Part shown: piece after piece, positions 27,319 through 34,056 of the stretch
How the letters are laid out: each line of letters begins with the position of its first letter
How positions within the stretch are numbered: position 1 is the first letter of the stretch
Source: Streptomyces sclerotialus
GTDB taxonomy: Bacteria; Actinomycetota; Actinomycetes; Streptomycetales; Streptomycetaceae
NCBI GenBank assembly: GCA_000719105.1
Contig: JODX01000022.1
Location: forward strand, 1 to 64,000
Reading direction: 5' to 3'
DNA length: 64,000 nt
Notes under the pieces: generated by a model
Told to the model about the DNA's origin: nothing
The model's input: only the letters and a program-made list of their open reading frames with translations
The model's database searches: none
Program-made: the position numbers and the translations under genes

Positions 27319-27948
27319 TCAGACCCCCGCGCCCAGCACGGAGTTGATCCGCTGCGGGTCCCCGCAGACGATCAGCAGCGCACCGGCGCGCGTGAGAGCC
27401 AGTGGCAGCGCCTGCGCGGCCGCCGTGTCGGGGCCTCCGTTCACCGCGACCACGACGACGGGACGGGGCTCGGCCCGTTCGGCGGCAGCGGCGTCCGTGT
27501 AGAAGACGTCGTCGCCCGCGTCGTGCTGCGCCCAGTAGGCGGCCTCGCCGAAGGACAGCTCGTGCTCGGCCCACGGGTGCGGTTCGCCGGTAGTGATCAC
27601 CAGCACCTCACCGGGGGCACGGCCCGACTCGATCAGCAGGTCGACGGCTTCCTCGGCAGCGTCCAGCGCGCCCTCCGGCGAAGCCGGGAGCAGCTGGATC
27701 TGCGGGGTGGCGGAAGCGGCGGCGGGAGCCGGAGCGGACGGGGGCACCGGCTTGGCCGCGACGGCCTCGCGCGGTGCGCGTTGGCCCGGCATCGGCCTGA
27801 CGGGCCCCGGACGGCCGGGACGCGCCGGGGCCGCGGGACGGGGACCAGGTACGGGGCGAGGGGTGGGCGCGACGCGGCCGGCGGCCGGAGTGGCGCGCGG
27901 ACCCTGGGCACTCTCGTGAATCTGAGGCTCCTCGGGAATGAGAGGCAT
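27319..27948 (-). CDS. Stand-alone SF1-helicase C-terminal-like domain protein (inferred)
   Basis: Protein of 209 residues. The first 80 are Pro/Ala/Arg-rich and probably disordered. The rest resembles the terminal (RecA2/UvrD_C2) part of actinobacterial SF1 helicases: APGEVLVITTGEPHPWAEH, a DDVFYTD segment, PVVVVAVNGG (motif V-like) and ALTRAGALLIVCGDPQRI (motif VI-like). No Walker A or B is present, so it cannot hydrolyse ATP as a helicase by itself. Only 68 bases separate it from rnhB upstream on the same strand, so the two are likely co-transcribed. A role as an accessory nucleic-acid or protein-binding module is a guess. Confidence 0.6.
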   Translation of the reverse strand: MPLIPEEPQIHESAQGPRATPAAGRVAPTPRPVPGPRPAAPARPGRPGPVRPMPGQRAPREAVAAKPVPPSAPAPAAASATPQIQLLPASPEGALDAAEEAVDLLIESGRAPGEVLVITTGEPHPWAEHELSFGEAAYWAQHDAGDDVFYTDAAAAERAEPRPVVVVAVNGGPDTAAAQALPLALTRAGALLIVCGDPQRINSVLGAGV

Positions 27949-28016
27949 GAGCTGATGTTAATCAAACGCCGGTGCGACTCGCGTCGGCGGGTGGCACATG
28001 AGTACGAACGAAACCA

Positions 28017-28718
28017 TCAGAAATCGAAGCCGAGCTGGCCTTCGATCTGCGGAACGCTTTCGTCCGTCCAGTTGCGGACCTTCTTGAGGTGCCGCCACTG
28101 AGGCAGCGCATCAAGATACGCCCACGACAGCCGGTGGTAGGGCGTGGGGCCCCACTCCGCCAGCGCGGCCTTGTGCACGGGCGACGGATACCCGGCGTTG
28201 GCCGCAAAACCGAAGTGTGCATGGTCGACACCCAGTTCGGCCATCATTTTGTCTCGATGGACCTTGGCGATCACCGACGCCGCCGCGACGGCCACGCACG
28301 ACTGATCACCCTTGATCACCGTACGCACTCGCCAGGGCGACCCCAGGTAGTCGTGCTTTCCGTCGAGGATGACCGCGTCGGGCCGTACCGGCAGGTCGTC
28401 CAGGGCACGCAGGGCGGCGAGCCGCAGGGCGGCCGTCATACCCAGTTCGTCGATCTCCTCGGGGGAGGCGTGTCCCAGAGCGTACGAGGTCACCCACTCG
28501 CGCAGTTCCTCGTCGAGCGCGACGCGCCTCTTGACCGTGAGGAGCTTGGAGTCGGTGAGGCCCTGCGGCGGTCGGCGCAGACCCGTGATGGCGGCGCAGA
28601 CGGTGACGGGACCGGCCCACGCACCCCGTCCCACCTCATCGACACCGGCGATGACCTTGGCTCCGGTCGTGGCGCGCAGTGAGCGCTCGACGGTGTGAGT
28701 AGGTGGTTCGTACGGCAT
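28017..28718 (-). CDS. rnhB: Ribonuclease HII
   Basis: Cleaves the RNA strand of RNA/DNA hybrids and starts removal of misincorporated ribonucleotides. The product has 233 residues. Catalytic acids are Asp27-Glu28 in AGVDEVGRG, Asp119 in VILDGKHD and Asp138 in VIKGDQS; DSKLL and [10 protein letters not shown] complete the family signature. The ATG at 28718 has AAGGA upstream. The protein at 27319-27948 follows in the same direction. Confidence 0.95.
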   Translation of the reverse strand: MPYEPPTHTVERSLRATTGAKVIAGVDEVGRGAWAGPVTVCAAITGLRRPPQGLTDSKLLTVKRRVALDEELREWVTSYALGHASPEEIDELGMTAALRLAALRALDDLPVRPDAVILDGKHDYLGSPWRVRTVIKGDQSCVAVAAASVIAKVHRDKMMAELGVDHAHFGFAANAGYPSPVHKAALAEWGPTPYHRLSWAYLDALPQWRHLKKVRNWTDESVPQIEGQLGFDF

Positions 28719-28779
28719 GACGTCCTTAGCGTACGCCGCCCGGAATCCCGCGCTGCACCCCGGTTACCCCTGACGACTC

Positions 28780-29029
28780 CGGACGCGGCCATCTCCCCGG
28801 CGCCCCGCCCCGGCCATTCGCTCACGCACACCTTGGAGCGGTACCTCGTCATGGCCGTAACGGCGTCGAGGACATAGCCGTTCGTGGCGCCCGGGCGCAC
28901 CCCTCCTCGGTCCGTTCCACGGTTGATGATCTCGCTCAGCAGCTCGACGGCCGGCTCCACGACCCCGTCGACGATCAGCCCCAGGGAAGCGCTCGACCTG
29001 GGTGGTGTCGCATTCGTGAACGGCCGCAA
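28780..29029 (-). pseudogene. Relic of a TetR-family regulator C-terminal domain
   Basis: On the minus strand one frame reads LIVDGVVEPAVELLSEII, then NRGTDRGGVRP and VLDAVTAMTRYRSKVCVSEW. These are the recognisable pieces of a TetR C-terminal (TetR_C_11-like) domain. The DNA-binding half is missing upstream, and the frame runs on without its normal ending into the 5' part of rnhB. This fills most of the 330-base gap between rnhB and the DUF4173 gene. It looks like a deletion remnant rather than a working gene. Confidence 0.6.
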
Positions 29030-29048
29030 CGCCCACCCGGCGCAGCCC

Positions 29049-30719
29049 TCAGCGGTACATGACCTCGTTCCCCAGCCGTCCGCACTCGAGTACGTCCGCC
29101 TCCGCCGACAGCGGCCGCTCGTGGAGGATGCGGCGTGCCTCCGTCTCGCCCAGGCTCGTGGCGTACCAGGGTGTGTCCCGCTCGCCCAGATCGGCCGCGA
29201 CGGTCCGCAGCGCGCACGAGCGCAGGGGTTCCTCCAAGCGGTCGAGGGCCGGTACGGCGTCGGCCGACAGCCCGCGCGCGTAGTCCAGGTCGAACGAGCC
29301 CGTGTCCTCGTACCGCTGCACGTTGCGCTCGGCGATCAGCTCGTCCGGCGACATGAACCCGAACGCCAGCACCCCGGCGGCGGCACTGGCCGCGACGGCA
29401 CGCGGCAGCCGGCGGGCACCCCACACACCGGCCGCCATGATGAGCACGATGACCAGGCCGAGCCACAGCTCGGCGGCCAGCACCGAGATCCTGAGCCGCG
29501 TCAGTCCGTACGCCTCGACGTACATGTCCATCCGCCGCACCGCGGACGCCACCACGACGAGCGCCAGCGCGCACAGGGTTCCCAGCACACCGCGGACGAG
29601 CGCACGGTCGCCCGATCGGGTGCGCGGCGCCCAGCGCAGGGCGAGGACGATGACGAGCAGCGTGAGCACCGTGGCCATGAGCAGCTGCCAGAACCCCTGG
29701 CGCGCGTACTCGGCGTAGGTCCGGCCGGTCTTCTCCAGTACGGCGTCGTAGCCGCCGAACAGCACGGCGAGCTGGACCGCGTTGAAGGCCGCGAAGAGCA
29801 GGACGAGCACGATCAGCGGCAGCGCCCACTCGACGCGGCCGCGGGCACGTCCCTCGGGCACCTCGATCCGGTCCCAGCGGACGGGCGCCGCCGCCGTGTG
29901 CGCGGCGGCGAGCGCCCCGACCAGGCCGAGGACGAGAAGCAGGACGCGGAAAGGGCCGTCGGACACGGAGATGTCGGGCACGAGCGCACCGAGCAGATCG
30001 GCGAAAGCGGCGTCCGCGGCGGCGAACAGCGCTCCGAAGACCGCCAGCAGCACCACGGCCACGACGAGGGCCCGCAGCACCGGGCCGAGTCGTTCGCGGA
30101 GGCCGCCGGACCGCTGACGCAGCCCCTGCCAGGCCCAGGCCGGGGCGGTGACGACCGCGTGGAACACGCCGATCGGGCCGAGCAGGACGGCGGGCCAGCG
30201 GCGGCCGCCGTCCAGCGCGAGCGATCCGGCACCGATCGCGGCGGCGACGGCGAGGAACGAGGGCCACTCCGCGTCACGCAGCGCGGGCACGGTCAGCAGC
30301 GAGAGCCCGCCGACGCCCCAGACGAGCGTCCACGCGCGCGGGCGCCGCCCGGCCGCCCGGGCGGCGAACCAGGCGGCGAGCGCGACCGGAATCGCGACGA
30401 TCAGCAGATTGACGCCGATGCCCGCGCCGAGCAGCAGCATGCCGAGGAGGCCGGCAGCCAGCGCGCTCCACAGAGTGGCCGTACGGATCGGCCGTGGGGC
30501 ACCGACCTGGATCCCGGCCGGCCAGGGACCCGGTACGACGGCCGGCTGCAGGACCGGGGAATCCGTTTCCGGGGCCTGGGCCGCTTCCGGGGCCGGTGAG
30601 GTCACCGTCGAAGAGCTCGCCCGGGACCGGGACTTGTCCTTGTCGGTGCCCCCGGTCCGGTCGGCGAGCTCACCGGACTTCTGGTCCCCGGACTCGGACG
30701 CGGACGGTGTTGCGGACAC
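29049..30719 (-). CDS. DUF4173-type polytopic membrane protein
   Basis: Integral membrane protein of 556 residues with about twelve hydrophobic helices after an 80-residue, hydrophilic Ser/Pro-rich N-terminus. It matches the DUF4153/DUF4173 pattern: WPAVLLGPIGVFHAV, the central FAAFNAVQLAVLFGG, and a conserved EYARQGFWQLL segment. The C-terminal soluble tail includes ERNVQRYEDTGSFDLDYARGLSADAVPAL. The GTG at 30719 has GGGAGGGGG upstream; the frame extends to 30812 but lacks a better start. Function is unknown. Downstream lies only the TetR relic. Confidence 0.8.
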   Translation of the reverse strand: MSATPSASESGDQKSGELADRTGGTDKDKSRSRASSSTVTSPAPEAAQAPETDSPVLQPAVVPGPWPAGIQVGAPRPIRTATLWSALAAGLLGMLLLGAGIGVNLLIVAIPVALAAWFAARAAGRRPRAWTLVWGVGGLSLLTVPALRDAEWPSFLAVAAAIGAGSLALDGGRRWPAVLLGPIGVFHAVVTAPAWAWQGLRQRSGGLRERLGPVLRALVVAVVLLAVFGALFAAADAAFADLLGALVPDISVSDGPFRVLLLVLGLVGALAAAHTAAAPVRWDRIEVPEGRARGRVEWALPLIVLVLLFAAFNAVQLAVLFGGYDAVLEKTGRTYAEYARQGFWQLLMATVLTLLVIVLALRWAPRTRSGDRALVRGVLGTLCALALVVVASAVRRMDMYVEAYGLTRLRISVLAAELWLGLVIVLIMAAGVWGARRLPRAVAASAAAGVLAFGFMSPDELIAERNVQRYEDTGSFDLDYARGLSADAVPALDRLEEPLRSCALRTVAADLGERDTPWYATSLGETEARRILHERPLSAEADVLECGRLGNEVMYR

Positions 30720-30954
30720 GGGACCCCCTCCCGACCGGTTCCGCCGGAACTCACCGTACGCAGCACGCCACTGCGGCAGAGGACCCGTGACCGGTGTCTC
30801 GTCGGCGCGCACCCGTCATGATCAACAGGCGGCGTGGCGCAAGGCTATGCCCCACGGAGAGAACCTCTTCCGAGGGAACGCGTTTCTGTGGCACGCCTGT
30901 GACAGTTGAGGCAGGAAGCGTGGCGATGTGCCCAACGCGTCAACGGAGCCCACA

Positions 30955-30993
30955 CCCCTCACGTCAGGGGAAGCTGCGCCCCTCACTCAGGGG
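30955..30993 (-). terminator. Duplicated small hairpin at the end of the ADP-ribosylglycohydrolase gene
   Basis: CCCCTCACGTCAGGGG (30955-30970) and CCCCTCACTCAGGGG (30979-30993) are tandem copies of a direct repeat, each able to fold into a five-pair hairpin. The second overlaps the stop codon of the minus-strand gene. Confidence 0.5.
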
Positions 30994-31898
30994 AAGCTGC
31001 GCCCCGGCACCCATTCCGGCAGTTCCTCCGTCTGCCGCACCCATTCCTCGGGCGGCGCCCCCGCCTCCCCCGAGGCGATCACTCCCCCGACGATGGCGCA
31101 GGTCGTGTCCACGTCACCGCCCACCTGGGCCGTAGTCCAGAACGCCTGCTCGTGATCGCCGAGGGAGCGCGCGGCCGACCAGAGCGCGAACGGCACGGTG
31201 TCGTGCGCCGTCGTGCGCCGCCCGCAGCCCAGTACGGCGGCGACTGTGCCCGCGTCCCCGTAGTCGAGCATGTCGCGGGCGCGGCGCAGGCCGGCGGCGA
31301 CGGCGCTCTTCGGTACCAGGGCGATCACACCGTCGAGCAGCGCCTCGGCGCTCGGCGGCCCCGCCGGATCGGCCGCGAACGCGGCGGCCGCCGCAACGGC
31401 CATGGCGCCGCAGACGGCCTCGCGGTGCTGGTGGGTGGGGTACGCCGAGATCTCCGCCTGGTGGGTCGCCTGCTCGGGATCGTCCGCGTACCAGGCGCCC
31501 AGCGGGGCGATGCGCATCGCGGCGCCGTTGCCCCAGGAGCCCTGTCCGTTGAACAGCGCGGGTGCCAGCAGCCGCCAGTCACCGCCCTCCCGGACCAGCC
31601 GCAGCAGCCGGTTGACGGCGGGGCCGTACCCGCGGTCGAAGTCGTGGTGCTCCGCGAAGGCGCGGGCGAGTTCGTCCTGGTCGATCCGGTGGTGGGCCGC
31701 GAGGACCGCCACCACGGAGCAGGCCATCTCGGTGTCGTCGGTCCACTGCCAGGGGCCGGGCGGCACCTCGCGGCGCTTGAGCAGCGGATAGTTCGCGGGC
31801 ACGAAGAACTGCGAGCCCAGGGCGTCCCCCACCGAGAGTCCGCGCAGGCTCGCCAGGGCGCGGCCCAGGCGCCGGCCGGAAGAGGAGTCAGCGATCAT
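30987..31898 (-). CDS. ADP-ribosylglycohydrolase family protein
   Basis: Protein of 303 residues of the DraG/ARH fold, which removes ADP-ribose from proteins or other acceptors using two Mg ions. Metal-binding motifs are visible: WTDDTEMA near residue 55 and GGDVDTTCAIVGG near residue 260; GLSVGDALGSQF at the start is also typical. The ATG at 31898 begins MIADSSSGRR, 11 bases after the stop of the upstream histidine phosphatase gene, so the two are probably one operon. Its natural substrate cannot be told; no ADP-ribosyltransferase gene is nearby. Confidence 0.88.
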   Translation of the reverse strand: MIADSSSGRRLGRALASLRGLSVGDALGSQFFVPANYPLLKRREVPPGPWQWTDDTEMACSVVAVLAAHHRIDQDELARAFAEHHDFDRGYGPAVNRLLRLVREGGDWRLLAPALFNGQGSWGNGAAMRIAPLGAWYADDPEQATHQAEISAYPTHQHREAVCGAMAVAAAAAFAADPAGPPSAEALLDGVIALVPKSAVAAGLRRARDMLDYGDAGTVAAVLGCGRRTTAHDTVPFALWSAARSLGDHEQAFWTTAQVGGDVDTTCAIVGGVIASGEAGAPPEEWVRQTEELPEWVPGRSFP

Positions 31899-31909
31899 GG
31901 ACTGCCACC

Positions 31910-32569
31910 TTAGCCGGTGGCGCCGTAGGACTGCGGTTCCCGCCAGCGTTCGAAAGGCCGGTCGAGCGTGTACCTGCCGTCCTCCCCGAGGAGGAGCATT
32001 CGCAGCTCCGCGTTGCCGGGGTTGGACAGCGACTCGAACTCCGCGACCGGCCAGTGGAACCAGCGCATGCAGAACAGCCGCATGGCCAGGCCGTGGGTCA
32101 CCAGGAGCACGTTCGGCGGATGATCGGGGTCCTCGAAGCTGCGGAACAGGCTCTCCAGGAAGCCCCCGACCCGGTCGTACACGTCGGCCCCGGACTCGCC
32201 CTGCGCGAAGCGGTAGAAGAAGTGCCCGTACGCGTCCCGGTACGCCTTCTGCAGCCGTACGTCCTCGCGGTCCTGCCAGTTGCCCCAGTCCTGTTCGCGC
32301 AGCCGTGGCTCCTCGCGGACACGCACCCGGTCGGGGTCGAGACGGAAGGCCTCGAAGGTCTCGTGGGTACGGCGGTACGGGGAGACGTACACACTGACCC
32401 GTTCCCGGCCGAACAGCTTCCGGAGCCGTCTGCCCGTCTCCTCCGCCTGCCGCCGGCCCCGCTCGGTGAGCGCCAGGGCGTGGTCGGGTTCGCGTTCGTA
32501 CACCGTGTCGTCGGCGTTGCCCTCCGACTCGCCGTGCCGGACAAGGACGATGCGCCGTGGTCGTGCCAT
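31910..32569 (-). CDS. Histidine phosphatase family protein (phosphoglycerate-mutase-like)
   Basis: Protein of 219 residues with the catalytic RHGESEGN near residue 11, a second histidine in LLVTHGLAMR, and the acidic residue in the LREQDWGNWQ segment. These define histidine-phosphatase enzymes; DWGNWQDRE resembles fungal-type and actinobacterial broad-specificity phosphatases. The ATG at 32569 is used. It precedes the ADP-ribosylglycohydrolase gene by 11 bases. Substrate unknown. Confidence 0.88.
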   Translation of the reverse strand: MARPRRIVLVRHGESEGNADDTVYEREPDHALALTERGRRQAEETGRRLRKLFGRERVSVYVSPYRRTHETFEAFRLDPDRVRVREEPRLREQDWGNWQDREDVRLQKAYRDAYGHFFYRFAQGESGADVYDRVGGFLESLFRSFEDPDHPPNVLLVTHGLAMRLFCMRWFHWPVAEFESLSNPGNAELRMLLLGEDGRYTLDRPFERWREPQSYGATG

Positions 32570-32688
32570 GCCAAGACCCTAGATCGATCGGCGGCCGATC
32601 GAGCACCCGTACGGCCGCATACGGCGTAGGTCACACAGGGTCGTGCAAGCGCTCCCCGGAGCAGCACGGCCCGTCCGGGGTGCGGCGC

Positions 32689-33294
32689 TCACACCGTCCA
32701 GCCGGGCTCGAGCTCCACGATGTCGCCCGCCAGCGCCGCGACGTCCGCTTCGATCTGGGCTCTCAGGGCCAGCCGTTCGACGCGCTCGGCGCGGTACTTG
32801 CCGTGCTCGGCGGCCGACTGCCACATGGAGAGGATGAGGAACTCGTATCCGGGCGCCTCGCCGAACAGGCCCCGGATCATGCCGGGCGAGCCGGCCATCG
32901 CGGGGTTCCAGACCTTCTCCTGCATCAGCGCGAAGTGCTCGGCGCGCTCCTCGCGCACCCTGCAGTGCGCCACCCGCACCAGGTCGGTGTCCGTGAAGCG
33001 CGGCTCGAAGCCGGTCTTCACATCGAAGCGGTGGTCGAACAGCTTGGTCTGCCGGTCCTTGAAGGTGCCCGACTGCGAGGCGGCGAGCCGGTCGTGGTTG
33101 CGTGCCATGAAGGAGTCGTAGAAGGTGCGGTTCTCCCAGAACGAGAAGATGTGGGCCACACCGGGGCGCCCACGGCTCCAACCGCCGCCCTGCCCACGGA
33201 AACCCGGCTCCCCCGGAAGCCCCGCCCACTTCCGCTGCCCCCGTTCGAACCCCCGGCGGTCCACCACGGTGCAGCGTGTCCACTTGACCAGCAC
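32689..33294 (-). CDS. YdbC/DUF4937-like ABM-fold protein
   Basis: Protein of 201 residues starting at GTG (VLVKWTRCTVVD). Two antibiotic-biosynthesis-monooxygenase-like halves can be seen. The first has FERGQRKWAGL and VAHIFSFWENRTFYDSFM. The second has LVRVAHCRVREERAEHFALM and YEFLILSMWQSAAEHGKY. Such dimeric alpha-beta barrels often bind heme or aromatic compounds, but no cofactor residue is obvious. The frame is open upstream to 33477; that part is Arg/Pro-rich and unlike the family. The ribosome site is weak. It is divergent from the TerD gene. Confidence 0.68.
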   Translation of the reverse strand: MLVKWTRCTVVDRRGFERGQRKWAGLPGEPGFRGQGGGWSRGRPGVAHIFSFWENRTFYDSFMARNHDRLAASQSGTFKDRQTKLFDHRFDVKTGFEPRFTDTDLVRVAHCRVREERAEHFALMQEKVWNPAMAGSPGMIRGLFGEAPGYEFLILSMWQSAAEHGKYRAERVERLALRAQIEADVAALAGDIVELEPGWTV

Positions 33295-33448
33295 CGCGCC
33301 ATGGTAAGGCCACGGGACGTGGCGCCGGTCACGTCGCGATGAAGCGCATCCGGGCGAACGCCCCGCGCGCGTGCGACCATGGGCAACTGGTCCCGGCTGT
33401 ACAGCAGTTCGGGAGACGGACATACAGTGACACGGGGAGGGAGATCCG

Positions 33449-33982
33449 GTGAACGGCCTGAACAAGGGCATCCGCAAGGTCGAGGTGGCGGTGAAGTGGG
33501 ACCCCAGTCCCTTCGGCAGCCCGGCCGTGGACCTCGACCTGCTGGCGGCGACCTACCTGACGTCGGATCAGCACGGCGCCCCGGACTACACGGTGCACTT
33601 CGGCAGCCGCTCCCCGGACGGCACCATCACCCTCAGCCGCGACAGCAGGACCGGCCAGGGCTTCGGCTGGGACGAGGTCATGGTCCTGGAGCTGGAGAGG
33701 CTCGCCGGTCGCTACGCGCGCGTGGTGGTCGGTGTCGCCATCCAGCAGCGGAACGGCAGGAAGACCTTCGCCGACATACAGCACCCCGGGCTGCGCATCC
33801 GTGAGGGCTACGACGTCCTGACCGAGCACGACTTCGGTGACGTCCGCGGGGCGACGGCCGCGACCGTGGCGGAGTTCCTGCGCGACGAGGCCGGAGTGTG
33901 GAGCTTCCGGCCCGTCCTCCGTGGCCACGACACGGACCCCGCGTCGTTCGCCCGGATCATGGGCGGTCCGCAGCAGGGCTGA
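33449..33982 (+). CDS. TerD-family protein
   Basis: Protein of 177 residues of the TerD/TerZ/CABP1 group, linked to tellurite resistance and calcium-dependent stress responses. Recognisable are VAVKWDPSPFGSPAVDLDLL, FGWDEVMVLELERL, VVGVAIQQ and a WSFRPVLRG ending. The acidic calcium site typical of TerD (GDDxxGxxxGDDE) is reduced here to SRTGQGFGWDE, so calcium binding may be weak. The GTG at 33449 follows a strong GGGAGGGAG. It is a single gene, without other ter genes, ended by the long hairpin at 34006-34050. Confidence 0.85.
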   Translation: MNGLNKGIRKVEVAVKWDPSPFGSPAVDLDLLAATYLTSDQHGAPDYTVHFGSRSPDGTITLSRDSRTGQGFGWDEVMVLELERLAGRYARVVVGVAIQQRNGRKTFADIQHPGLRIREGYDVLTEHDFGDVRGATAATVAEFLRDEAGVWSFRPVLRGHDTDPASFARIMGGPQQG

Positions 33983-34005
33983 GCCCGGCAGCAAGGGGCG
34001 ACTCG

Positions 34006-34050
34006 ACGCCGAAGGGCGGTACGGCCGTCGGCCGTACCGCCCTTCGGCGT
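34006..34050. terminator. 21-bp perfect hairpin between terD-like and nrdJ genes
   Basis: The arms 34006-34026 and 34030-34050 are exactly complementary around a three-base loop. It serves both convergent genes. Confidence 0.9.
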
Positions 34051-34056
34051 GTCAGA

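Noticed and set aside
28764..29036. Ninety-residue minus-strand frame starting at 29036
   Set aside because: Different frame from the TetR-like segments and without protein-like content.
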